Shown here piece after piece: positions 7,007 through 16,176 of a DNA stretch of 38,382 nucleotides. The notes under the pieces are model-generated. The model was not told the origin of the DNA and did no database searches. It worked only from the letters and a program-made list of their open reading frames with translations. This DNA is from Massilibacteroides sp. (GTDB lineage Bacteria > Bacteroidota > Bacteroidia > Bacteroidales > Tannerellaceae), in the NCBI RefSeq assembly GCF_028705895.1, contig NZ_JAQWCQ010000036.1, positions 1-38,382 of the forward strand. The letters are read 5' to 3'. The first letter of the stretch is position 1; every line of letters begins with the position of its first letter. The translations under genes and the position numbers were made by a program.

Positions 7007-7987
7007 ATGAGAAATCACGAAAGAATAAAACAACTAATAGGTCTCTATTTTGGGAAGAAATTCTCACTCAATACATGTATCCTGTTTGGTCGTTGGTTAA
7101 TTGCTGAAGACGGAAAAGTCCCAAAATCGAAAGTGCTAGAAGAGATTTGGAGACAAACCTCAACCAAATCAACAAAAGAGACATCCAGAGATTGGATGGA
7201 ATTACAAAACAGAATTAAACCAAAACCATCTGTTTTACATAGCCTACGATGGATTAAATATGCTGCTGCTATTGGTCTTATTATTACAATAGGAGCAACA
7301 ATCTGGATTACGGGCAGAACACCAGTCAGCCCTACTATAAAAATGGCTGAAATATTTGTACCATACGGAGATAGTCAATCTATTATATTGCCGGACAGTT
7401 CGGAAATTATGTTGAACGCGGGTTCATTACTTGTTTATCCTGTAAGTTTTGAGAATAGTCTGTCACGAACAGTATATCTTACAGGTGAGGCTTCTTTTTC
7501 TGTTCGAAAAAATCCAGAGAAACCTTTCATTGTAGAAACAAACCATATGAGTGTACGTGTTCTTGGTACTATTTTCACTGTAAAATCATATCCTGGTGAT
7601 ACCTGCACGACAGCAACATTGGAAGAAGGAAGTGTTCTAGTTAAGGTTAAAGAAACAGACATAGAAGCAGTAATCTTAAAACCAGAACAACAATTAGTTT
7701 ACTCACATAAATCAAATTCTATAAATATAATGAATATAGATATCGAGTTGTTTCAATTGAAGAAAACAGGATATTTAATTTTTGAAAACAGCTCATTTAA
7801 TGAATTGATGATAGCATTAGAACGAAAATTCAATGTAACGATCCAATATAATTCTCAAAAACATGCAGGGGATTATTATAATATTAAGTTCTCGCCCGAA
7901 GAATCTCTTGAAGATGCACTTCGTGTACTTGAACAATTGATAGGCATACATTTTAAAATAGATAAAAAAACAGTAATTATTAACTAA
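7007..7987 (+). CDS. FecR-type anti-sigma factor
   Basis: A 326-residue membrane protein. The cytoplasmic N-terminal segment (1-80) should bind the sigma factor encoded just upstream. A single membrane helix spans about residues 84-102. The periplasmic FecR domain (about 115-220, with LPDSSEIMLNAGS, LTGEASFSV, VLGTIFTV and EEGSVLV) is followed by a C-terminal DUF4974-like domain (about 255-326, starting FENSSFNELMIALERKF). The last domain is expected to touch the STN domain of the SusC transducer. The gene starts 73 bases after the sigma gene and transcription probably continues from it. Confidence 0.93.
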   Translation: MRNHERIKQLIGLYFGKKFSLNTCILFGRWLIAEDGKVPKSKVLEEIWRQTSTKSTKETSRDWMELQNRIKPKPSVLHSLRWIKYAAAIGLIITIGATIWITGRTPVSPTIKMAEIFVPYGDSQSIILPDSSEIMLNAGSLLVYPVSFENSLSRTVYLTGEASFSVRKNPEKPFIVETNHMSVRVLGTIFTVKSYPGDTCTTATLEEGSVLVKVKETDIEAVILKPEQQLVYSHKSNSINIMNIDIELFQLKKTGYLIFENSSFNELMIALERKFNVTIQYNSQKHAGDYYNIKFSPEESLEDALRVLEQLIGIHFKIDKKTVIIN

Positions 7988-8018
7988 AAAACGGAGGAGA
8001 GCGTATAAGAAAAAGAAA

Positions 8019-8054
8019 ACCGGAAAGATAAACGACTAAATTCCTCTTCCCGGT
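8019..8054 (+). repeat. Hairpin between anti-sigma and susC genes
   Basis: ACCGGAAAGA (8019-8028) and TCTTCCCGGT (8045-8054) pair over nine of ten positions around a 16-base loop, in the 155-base gap before susC. It lacks a T-run, so it is not a classic terminator. It may mark a processing or stability site, separating low-level sigma/anti-sigma expression from the SusCD transcript. Confidence 0.45.
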
Positions 8055-8142
8055 GATTGAAATCGAACTATAAATTACATCAAGAGACGTAAAACGTCAA
8101 AAAAAATTATTCAAATTTCAAACAACCAAAGATAAAAACTTT

Positions 8143-11100
8143 ATGAATCTAATACAATTGAAAGCGGATAAATCGTTTTTATTCCTGCTTATTATAGGTT
8201 TTCTGTTTGTCTGTGAGATATCTACCTATGCACAACACCAACAGGTAAACCTCAGAGGATCTAATCTGACATTAAAGGCTGTATTCAAACAAATTGAGCA
8301 ACAAACAAAATTGTTCATTGATTATAATACCAGTGATATTAATGATAGTCAGATATTAACAGAGCTTCCTCAAACCAATAGTGTTAAAACAGTATTGGAA
8401 CAATTACTAAAAAAATCAGGATGTAAGATAACTTTCAGTAATGGGCATGCTATTATTACAAAAGACAATAAAGTCAATCACCCACCTAAAAAAGTAAGCG
8501 GTATAGTGAAAGACGAAAAAGGAGAGCCGGTAATTGGAGCCAACATTATTGAGAAAGGAACAACAAACGGTACAATAACTGATTTGTATGGAGCTTACAT
8601 TATAGATGTTCCTGAAGGGGGTATTTTACAGATTTCCTATATTGGCTATAACTCACAGGAGGTCAAAGTAACCAGTAATAATATCATTAATTTTTCGCTG
8701 TTAGAAGATACGGAAGCTCTGGAAGAAGTGGTCGTTATTGGATATGGTCAACAAAAAAAAGTAAGCATAACGGGTGCTGTCGGGAATATCAAAAGTGAAA
8801 ACATCAACCGCCTGGCAAACAGTACAACAGCGTCAATGCAGGGAACATCCCCTGGCTTAACTATTCTGGACAAGGGAGGATCTCCGGGACGCGCAACAAC
8901 TACACTTCGCATCAGAGGAGTCACAACAATAAATAATAGTGATGCTTTATTACTTGTCGATGGAGTAGAGCAACGCATATCTGACATAAATCCGGATGAC
9001 ATAGAAAGTGTTTCTGTTTTAAAAGACGCCTCAACTACTGCTATTTACGGATCACGGGCTGCTAATGGCGTTGTATTGGTAACAACTAAGCGAGGGAAAG
9101 AAGGCGGTGTAAAGATTGATTTCAATTCTTATTGGGGAATACAAAAGGTCACCAACAAACCCGAACATATGGAAACGGTAACTTATATGAAACAACAGAA
9201 CTATGCCTTCCAAAATGCAGGACAATCTTCACGATATTCTGAGACATTTATTCAGGAATGGATAGATAATCATAAAAGCGACCCTATCACTTATCGAGAA
9301 GCAAACCAGTGGCAAGATGCGGTTTATCGTTCAGCATTACAGCATAATTATAGTTTGACTGTTAGTGGAGGGAATGAGAAGGCAAAAGGGTTAATGGCCT
9401 TACGATATTATAATCAGGATGGAGTAGTGCCGAACTTCAATTCAGAGATTAAAGAAATTCGTGTTAATACTGATTTTACACCTTTCAAAAGATTAAAGTT
9501 ATCAGCCGATGCGAATTTCAGGAGCAGATATTCTTCAGCACCAGTTGAAGCGTATGAATATGACAAAAATGGGGGAGGAATATTCTATTCCATGTACCAC
9601 GCAACACAATTCGTTGTCCCAAGATATTCTGACGGTAGTTATGGATTAGGGAATAAAAATGCCAATCCATTAATGCTTGCAGAAATGGCTGGAGATGATA
9701 AACAATGGAATAATCTTTTCGTTGGAAATCTGAAAGCTGAAGTAAATCTTACAGATGGTCTTAGGTTTATTACTCAATACGCACAACGTTACGCTTTTAA
9801 TAAGACAGTAGCTTTTACCAACGCTTATACAGTAACAGACAATAATTTTCTTGATTGGAATGCAACAGCAAAAGACGAACATTATAGTCCCAATACAACG
9901 CGTATTCGCAAAAGAGATATTTCAAGAAACAGCATGAATGATTATCGTGAGGATATAAACGAATATACTCTCAATTTACTCTTGGATTATGAAAAACGGT
10001 TTGACAAGCACAATCTACACATATTAGCTGGTTTTTCTCAGATAGAAAACAAATGGTCTCACAACCAAGCATACCGTCAGGACTTTTACAACAATGACGT
10101 TAAATCTATAAATATGGGTTCAGAAAGCAGCTGGAAAAGTTACGGTTATAATAATGAATATGCCCTAAGATCATATTTCGGACGTGTAAACTACAATTAT
10201 GACAATCGCTATTTACTTGAAGGAAATCTTCGTTATGATGGAACTTCACGTTTCACTGGAAATAATCAGTACGGAACGTTTCCTTCTTTCTCTGTCGGGT
10301 GGCGTATTTCAAATGAAGCATTCTGGAGTGATGAATTACGCGATATTATTTCAGATCTAAAAATAAGAGGCTCGTGGGGGAAGACAGGAAACCAAACAGC
10401 AGGACTTTATGCCTTTTATGAAAGTTATTCTTCTACCACCTATAATTTTTCGGACAATGTCGTGCAGGGATACATGCAAACATCTTTGGCTAATAAAGAC
10501 CTTAAATGGGAAACCAGCACACAAACAAATATAGGAATTGACGCCGGCTTCTTAGATAATAGATTAACTCTAACCGCAGATTATTACTATAAACGGACGG
10601 ATGGTATTTTAGTTAGTTTACCTATTTCAGGTACTATCGGATTGGATGCACCGGTTCAAAATGCGGCAATTGTAGATAATAAAGGATTCGAATTATCTCT
10701 GGACTGGAAAGATAATATAGGTGATTTCTTATACGGTTTAAATTTTAATATATCAAACAACTGGAATGAAGTAATCAGCTTGGGAGGAGCCAACCCGACA
10801 ATCAGCGGTGGAGCTTCTGATGTACTAACAACTGTCAGAGAAGGCTATGCGCTCAATTCATATTGGGGATATGAAACGGACGGATTTCTGACACAGAACG
10901 ACCTGGACAAAGCCTACCCTAAATACGACAGTCGAATGACATTGGGAGACATAAAATATATTGACCGAAATAAAGATAGCGTAATTGACGCGGAAGATAT
11001 GACAGTAATCGGGAATGAATTTCCACGTTATCCATTTGCTTTTTCCGGAAACATGAGTTGGAAAGGTTTTGATTTTTCTTTCATGTTCCAAGGCGTAATG

Positions 11101-11496
11101 AATGCACAAACAAGGGTTTCGGGAGCATTAGCTGAAGGCGGTAATTTTGAAGGATTTACACTCAATATCTTCAAAGATTACTGGACTCCGGACAACACAA
11201 ATGCACGTTTTCCACGTCCGAGAAAGAGCGTTGATTATAATGCAATGATGTCTGACTTTTGGGTTATTGATGCGAATTATATTAGACTAAAAAACCTGCA
11301 ATTAGGATATACACTACCTCGTGAGAAAACAAAAAAGTTCAACGTTGAAAAGGCACGCATTTATTTGTCCGGTAGTAATTTGTTGACATTCTCTCCCTTG
11401 AAAGAATGGGGTCTTGATCCGGAATTTGTTTCAGGACGTTTCCTATATTACCCACAGACAACAGTATATACGATAGGTCTTAACCTGACATTCTAA
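8143..11496 (+). CDS. SusC-family TonB-dependent outer-membrane transducer with STN domain
   Basis: A 1117-residue outer-membrane glycan importer. In order: signal peptide (to about residue 31, ending TYAQ); STN secretin/TonB signalling domain (about 33-108, LRGSNLTLKAVFKQIEQQTK); a carboxypeptidase-regulatory-like domain (about 118-195, VSGIVKDEKGEPVIGANI); a TonB-box/plug segment (EEVVVIGYGQQKK, then LLVDGVEQRISDINPDDIES and GSRAANGVVLVTTK); and a beta-barrel ending in a terminal phenylalanine (GLNLTF). The STN domain marks it as a transducer that signals to the FecR protein encoded upstream. With SusD downstream it forms the uptake complex. The ligand is unknown; the sulfatase neighbour suggests a sulfated host glycan. 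Confidence 0.96.
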   Translation: MNLIQLKADKSFLFLLIIGFLFVCEISTYAQHQQVNLRGSNLTLKAVFKQIEQQTKLFIDYNTSDINDSQILTELPQTNSVKTVLEQLLKKSGCKITFSNGHAIITKDNKVNHPPKKVSGIVKDEKGEPVIGANIIEKGTTNGTITDLYGAYIIDVPEGGILQISYIGYNSQEVKVTSNNIINFSLLEDTEALEEVVVIGYGQQKKVSITGAVGNIKSENINRLANSTTASMQGTSPGLTILDKGGSPGRATTTLRIRGVTTINNSDALLLVDGVEQRISDINPDDIESVSVLKDASTTAIYGSRAANGVVLVTTKRGKEGGVKIDFNSYWGIQKVTNKPEHMETVTYMKQQNYAFQNAGQSSRYSETFIQEWIDNHKSDPITYREANQWQDAVYRSALQHNYSLTVSGGNEKAKGLMALRYYNQDGVVPNFNSEIKEIRVNTDFTPFKRLKLSADANFRSRYSSAPVEAYEYDKNGGGIFYSMYHATQFVVPRYSDGSYGLGNKNANPLMLAEMAGDDKQWNNLFVGNLKAEVNLTDGLRFITQYAQRYAFNKTVAFTNAYTVTDNNFLDWNATAKDEHYSPNTTRIRKRDISRNSMNDYREDINEYTLNLLLDYEKRFDKHNLHILAGFSQIENKWSHNQAYRQDFYNNDVKSINMGSESSWKSYGYNNEYALRSYFGRVNYNYDNRYLLEGNLRYDGTSRFTGNNQYGTFPSFSVGWRISNEAFWSDELRDIISDLKIRGSWGKTGNQTAGLYAFYESYSSTTYNFSDNVVQGYMQTSLANKDLKWETSTQTNIGIDAGFLDNRLTLTADYYYKRTDGILVSLPISGTIGLDAPVQNAAIVDNKGFELSLDWKDNIGDFLYGLNFNISNNWNEVISLGGANPTISGGASDVLTTVREGYALNSYWGYETDGFLTQNDLDKAYPKYDSRMTLGDIKYIDRNKDSVIDAEDMTVIGNEFPRYPFAFSGNMSWKGFDFSFMFQGVMNAQTRVSGALAEGGNFEGFTLNIFKDYWTPDNTNARFPRPRKSVDYNAMMSDFWVIDANYIRLKNLQLGYTLPREKTKKFNVEKARIYLSGSNLLTFSPLKEWGLDPEFVSGRFLYYPQTTVYTIGLNLTF

Positions 11497-11526
11497 ATGT
11501 TTTAACCTTTAAATGTATAATTTATC

Positions 11527-13137
11527 ATGAAAAAGAAATATTTATATATCATTGTTTTTCCTCTCCTGTTGGGATGTACGGATGTTCTAAACACAATACC
11601 GACAGATCGGTTATCATCAGAAGTATATTGGAAAACAGATCAGGATGCAGAATACGCTGCCAATGCAATTTATCGTTTTCTTGAGAGTCCGGGAACTTTA
11701 ATCGGGCGTGATATTATGACTGATATGGCAAGGGCAACCTTTGAAACCTCTGATGAGACAAAAGTAGAAACCAGTATTGCCGATCCTCAAACCAATATAT
11801 TTCAAAACACATGGAATGATTTGTACAAGGGAATACGCCGTTGTAATGATTACTTGGAGAATGTAGAGAAGATAGTTCCAACCGATGTTAATAAGGTAAA
11901 TCGTATTACATCGGAAGTTCGTACTTTGCGTTGTTATTTCTATGCTCGGTTGGTCGCCTATTTTGGAGAAATACCACTTGTTAAAACTCCCATTGGAATT
12001 AGCGAATCAAAGACATTGACAAGAACTCCTGTCCCAGAAATCTATGACTTTATTTATACGGAAATTACAGAAGCTGCCAGTTTTCTACCCGATAAAGCTA
12101 CAGAAATAGGACGCGTAACGAAGGGTGCTGCTTTAGGCATTCTGGCAAGAACGATGTTATTTGCGTCAGGGAATGTGACTAATACAGACAATCGTACTGA
12201 GCTTTATCTTCAACGAGCAAAAGAAGCCGCTGATGCAGTAATCGATTTAAAGGCCTATTCATTACTGCCTAAATATCAAGAGTTATTCACATACTCAAAT
12301 GAGAATAATATTGAAATTATCTTGGACCATCAGTACATGAAGGATATTTACGCTAATGCCGTAATGAATAACTTTGGGGCAGTTTCTTTAGGTAATAATG
12401 GTTCTATGCTATCGCCGACCAAAAAACTGGTTGATGAATATGAGACTAAGAATGGGAAGACTATAACAGAAGATAATTCATATGATCCAAAAGATCCATA
12501 TAATAACCGGGATCCTCGGTTAAGTTATACGCTCTATTATCCAGGAAGCTTATTACCAAATGGAACAACCTATGACTCCCGTCCGGGTTGGAGTACGTCA
12601 GCAGATGTTATCGGTGCAAGTTATCAGGTTTCCAAAACAGGATTACTCCCAAAGAAATACATCAATACTGAAGATATCGGCCAGAGTAACCGGAGTAACT
12701 GTGGTATCAATCTGATTATTCTCCGTTATGCTGAGATATTGCTTATTGCTGCAGAATCTAGAATTGAATTGAATACAGAATTAGATGTTGCGTTAAGTTA
12801 TATAAATCAGATTCGCCAACGAAGTGATGTAAGTATGCCAACTTTATCAATAGTAGCCCAGAAAGAATTACGTGAGGCTGTTCGGCATGAGAGAACTGTT
12901 GAGCTAGCGCTAGAAGGACATCGTTTCTTTGATATAAAACGGTGGAAAATAGCTGAAGACGTTTGTAATATGGACAAAGTGGATGGAATTCAATATATTG
13001 ACAAGAATAGTGGAGAATTGACGACTGTGACAACTGATTATAAAAAGAAATTTACGTCAAGAGATTATCTGTGGCCTATTCCATATAATGAACGGCAATT
13101 AAATACAAACTTAACTCAAAATAACGGTTGGGATTAA
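11527..13137 (+). CDS. SusD-family glycan-binding lipoprotein
   Basis: A 536-residue surface lipoprotein that caps the SusC barrel. The signal peptide ends in LLLGC, followed by the N-terminal SusD pattern (LSSEVYWKTDQDAEYAANAIYRFL), TPR-like helices (EVRTLRCYFYARLVAYFGEIPLV) and the C-terminal RagB/SusD signature (RYAEILLIAAE...LSYINQIRQR, then ERTVELALEGHRFFDIKRW and DYLWPIPYNE). It begins 30 bases after the susC stop, and the sulfatase start lies two bases beyond its own stop, so the three are one operon. Confidence 0.96.
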   Translation: MKKKYLYIIVFPLLLGCTDVLNTIPTDRLSSEVYWKTDQDAEYAANAIYRFLESPGTLIGRDIMTDMARATFETSDETKVETSIADPQTNIFQNTWNDLYKGIRRCNDYLENVEKIVPTDVNKVNRITSEVRTLRCYFYARLVAYFGEIPLVKTPIGISESKTLTRTPVPEIYDFIYTEITEAASFLPDKATEIGRVTKGAALGILARTMLFASGNVTNTDNRTELYLQRAKEAADAVIDLKAYSLLPKYQELFTYSNENNIEIILDHQYMKDIYANAVMNNFGAVSLGNNGSMLSPTKKLVDEYETKNGKTITEDNSYDPKDPYNNRDPRLSYTLYYPGSLLPNGTTYDSRPGWSTSADVIGASYQVSKTGLLPKKYINTEDIGQSNRSNCGINLIILRYAEILLIAAESRIELNTELDVALSYINQIRQRSDVSMPTLSIVAQKELREAVRHERTVELALEGHRFFDIKRWKIAEDVCNMDKVDGIQYIDKNSGELTTVTTDYKKKFTSRDYLWPIPYNERQLNTNLTQNNGWD

Positions 13138-13139
13138 TT

Positions 13140-14825
13140 ATGAAGATAAAAATAACAAAAACATGGTCACTCACTGCGCTTGCCTTTACGGCAGGCGTAT
13201 GTGGTTGTTCGAATAAAAATGAGGAAGTAAAAAACAGCAAGCCAAATATCTTGCTTATTCTGGCAGACGATTTAGGCTATTCCGATTTAGGTTGCTATGG
13301 AGGAGAAGTACAGACTCCCAATCTTGACAAATTAGCAGCCAACGGAGTACGCTTTAGCCGTTTCTATAATGCTGGCCGGAGTTGTCCATCCAGAGCCTCT
13401 TTGTTGACAGGACTCTATCCTCATCAGGCTGGCATTGGAAGAATGACGTTCGATGATCATCTTCCAGGATACAGAGGAACGATGACTCACAATGGGGTAA
13501 CTATTGCAGAAGTATTGAAAAAAAATGGCTACCAAACCGGAATGATCGGGAAATGGCATGTAGCAGAAACCCCTTTACGTCCTGACCAACGAGAATGGTT
13601 AGCCCATCATGTACAATACGATGAGTTTGCTTCCAAAGAGAACTATCCAACACATAGAGGTTTTAATGATTTTTATGGTACCATCTATGGAGTAGTTGAT
13701 TATTTTGATCCTTTTAGTCTTGTTAATGGAGAAGCCCCAGTAAACGTAGTTCCAAATGATTATTATAGCACAATCGCTTTGTCTGATAGTGCAGTATCCT
13801 ATATAAACCGATATTCCCAATCAGAAAATCCTTTTTTCATCTATCTTGCTTATCATTCTCCACATTGGCCTTTACATGCTTTGGAAGAAGATATAAAGAA
13901 ATATGAAGAAGTATATAGAGTTGGTTGGGAAGCTATCCGGCAGGCTCGTTATGAACGAATGAAAAAGCTAAGTATCTTTAATGATCAATCAGACTTCTTA
14001 TCCGACCGTCAATCTCCCAAAGAATGGGAAACTAATCCAGATCACGAGTGGGATGCACATGCTATGGCAGTACATGCGGCAATGATTGACAGAATGGATC
14101 AGGGTATCGGTCAAGTATTAAAAGCATTGGAAAAATCCGGTAAATTAGAAAATACGTTGATACTATTTATGTCAGATAATGGATGCAGTCCTGAAATTTG
14201 CCAGAATTATCCTCCAGGAGAGAATGATCGCCCAGATATGATGCGTGATGGTACTCCGATTATTTATCCAAAACAGAAAGAAGTATTACCTGGTCAGGAA
14301 ACGACCTATGCTTCGATTGGTCCTGAATGGGCAAATGTTGCAAACACTCCATTCCGTTTTTGGAAAGCAAAGATGTATGAAGGAGGAATTTGTACACCAA
14401 TGATCGCTCACTGGCCAGCAGGAATAAAGGTAAAGAAAGGAACTATAACCAATGAAGCTTGCCATATTATAGATGTTATGGCTACCAGCATTGAATTATC
14501 AGGAGCTGAATATCCTAAAAAATATGCAGGTAATGATATTATTCCTTTGGAAGGAAAAAGCATCATTCCTATTCTGGAAAAAGGAAAACGTAATGGACAT
14601 AAAATTATCGGTTTTGAACACTTTAATGAAAAAGCATTAATGAGTGACGATGGTTGGAAAATCATACAACCTGGTAAGAAAGCGCAATGGGAACTATATA
14701 ACCTAAATGAAGACAGATCTGAACTAAAGAATCTTGCCGATAAATATCCTGACAAGGTGGCCCAAATGGTTAAAGAATATCAAATATGGGCAGAAAAGAC
14801 AATGGTTCTACCAGCTCCTAACTAA
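13140..14825 (+). CDS. Serine-type arylsulfatase lipoprotein (family S1)
   Basis: A 561-residue sulfatase that hydrolyses sulfate esters, here probably on host glycans. ATG 13140 is chosen; a TTG at 13128 overlaps susD. The signal ends in a lipobox-like VCGC (Cys23). Metal-binding DD lies in ILADDLGYSDLG (about 43-44) and SDNG around residue 340. The active-site motif is S-C-P-S-R (81-85) in GRSCPSRASLLTG, so the residue converted to formylglycine is Ser81 rather than Cys. Such enzymes need the anaerobic radical-SAM maturase, which is not in this window. The target carbon of the sulfate cannot be told from sequence alone. Confidence 0.94.
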   Translation: MKIKITKTWSLTALAFTAGVCGCSNKNEEVKNSKPNILLILADDLGYSDLGCYGGEVQTPNLDKLAANGVRFSRFYNAGRSCPSRASLLTGLYPHQAGIGRMTFDDHLPGYRGTMTHNGVTIAEVLKKNGYQTGMIGKWHVAETPLRPDQREWLAHHVQYDEFASKENYPTHRGFNDFYGTIYGVVDYFDPFSLVNGEAPVNVVPNDYYSTIALSDSAVSYINRYSQSENPFFIYLAYHSPHWPLHALEEDIKKYEEVYRVGWEAIRQARYERMKKLSIFNDQSDFLSDRQSPKEWETNPDHEWDAHAMAVHAAMIDRMDQGIGQVLKALEKSGKLENTLILFMSDNGCSPEICQNYPPGENDRPDMMRDGTPIIYPKQKEVLPGQETTYASIGPEWANVANTPFRFWKAKMYEGGICTPMIAHWPAGIKVKKGTITNEACHIIDVMATSIELSGAEYPKKYAGNDIIPLEGKSIIPILEKGKRNGHKIIGFEHFNEKALMSDDGWKIIQPGKKAQWELYNLNEDRSELKNLADKYPDKVAQMVKEYQIWAEKTMVLPAPN

Positions 14826-14893
14826 ATTAAATCAGGAATGATATATAAAATTGTTTTTCCTATTCGTATTGGTATTTAAAAAATATTGATTTT

Positions 14894-14939
14894 AAAAGTT
14901 GAGGCTCTTTGATAGATGGATCTAAGAGCTTCAACTTTT
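14894..14939. terminator. Bidirectional terminator between convergent operons
   Basis: AAAAGTTGAGGCTCTT and AAGAGCTTCAACTTTT form a stem of about 15 pairs with one mismatch around a 14-base loop. A-runs and T-runs flank both sides, so it can work in either direction. It separates the sulfatase (stop at 14825) from the end of the sialic acid operon (stop at 14946). Confidence 0.9.
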
Positions 14940-14945
14940 ATATCA

Positions 14946-16175
14946 TCATTTCATCTCATTTGTCTTAGGACGTAAAATTGTCAGTTGTAGAATCAAGATA
15001 AGAGCAACGACTCCCGCCATCAACATAAAGTCTTGTGCGAGGTGTCCACCGTCCATAGATTTGCCTAACAGTGAGGTTATCAATGCCCCGGCAAAAACTC
15101 CGGTCATATTCATAATCCCGTAAGCTGTTGCACGTAATCTTGCAGGTACAAACTGACAAAGAATTGGCATATTATTCGCGTCAAACATACCAAAACCAAT
15201 ACCAAAGCACACTGCGCCACCAATTACAGGCAGTAATGTATGTCCTGTACCCAAAAGTAATAAGGCTGGTATAGTCAGTCCCAATCCGATAGCTCCAGTA
15301 TATACACGTCCACGCAGGTTTCGTTGTATCCACTTGTCTGAAAGAATACCGCCGAAAATTACACCTATAAAAGAAGACACGGCAATAGTAATTGTGGATA
15401 GAGGACCAGCTTGTGTCATATCAATGGATAAATTCTCTGAAAAAAGCGTAGGTAGCCAGTTCTTCGTTGCCCAACCCGGCAAACTTGGCACAGCGAAATA
15501 AAACAGAATTACCCAAAATGCAATATTGGTAAAAAGCATCGAAAGACCTTTCAGTAGAGGAATCTTATCAGACACTTGTGTTGTTGTTTTTCGATCGTAC
15601 CTTCCCTCTTTTTCACGTAAAAAAAAGATTAGTATCAAACTATAGACAACGCCGATAATTCCAAAATAATGAAAAGTAGCCTCCCAGGATATTTTATTAG
15701 CAACAGTTGCTCCAAAGCCACCGATGGCTTGTCCGGCATAAAGTCCCGTCATATGAATCCCAACAGCTAATGAACGCGTCTTGTCCGTATGAAAGTCAGC
15801 AATCAACGATAGAGCAGAAGGAATATATAATGCTTCACTTACTCCCATTATGGCACGTAACACGTATAGCTCTGAAAAATTACTTGCATAGCCCATGCGC
15901 CAGGTCACGGCAGACCAGACAAAGAGGCTTCCTACAATCAGCCATTTTCTATTCAACCGATCTGCTATTATACCGGAAACCGGACTCATAAAACCATAGA
16001 TCCAAAGAAAGACGGCCATTAGACGACCAAAGTTTGCAGCAATCTCTAGCTCCGTTATATCCGCCATCATAGCATCCCGCATTGTAGAAAGCATCTGTCT
16101 GTCCATATAATTCAACAACGCAACTACCCATAACAACGCGACTACCACCCAGGGATATATATTCTTTTCTTTCAT
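14946..16175 (-). CDS. MFS transporter, probably sialic acid importer (NanT type)
   Basis: A 409-residue inner-membrane permease with about twelve hydrophobic segments. Family signatures are NYMDRQMLS in helix 1 and GIIADRLNRKW in the loop between helices 2 and 3, with a repeat of that loop (GGILSDKWIQRNLRGR) in the second half. It resembles the anion/cation-symporter branch that includes hexuronate and sialic acid carriers. It is the last gene of the operon, one base after the sialidase stop. The operon's SusCD pair would bring sialic acid or sialylated fragments into the periplasm, and this protein would carry the free acid inward. Substrate is inferred from context. Confidence 0.87.
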   Translation of the reverse strand: MKEKNIYPWVVVALLWVVALLNYMDRQMLSTMRDAMMADITELEIAANFGRLMAVFLWIYGFMSPVSGIIADRLNRKWLIVGSLFVWSAVTWRMGYASNFSELYVLRAIMGVSEALYIPSALSLIADFHTDKTRSLAVGIHMTGLYAGQAIGGFGATVANKISWEATFHYFGIIGVVYSLILIFFLREKEGRYDRKTTTQVSDKIPLLKGLSMLFTNIAFWVILFYFAVPSLPGWATKNWLPTLFSENLSIDMTQAGPLSTITIAVSSFIGVIFGGILSDKWIQRNLRGRVYTGAIGLGLTIPALLLLGTGHTLLPVIGGAVCFGIGFGMFDANNMPILCQFVPARLRATAYGIMNMTGVFAGALITSLLGKSMDGGHLAQDFMLMAGVVALILILQLTILRPKTNEMK

Positions 16176-16176
16176 C

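Noticed and set aside
8086-8098. GACGT-AAA-ACGTC as a terminator before susC
   Set aside because: The stem is only five pairs with a three-base loop and is followed by A's on the + strand, not T's.
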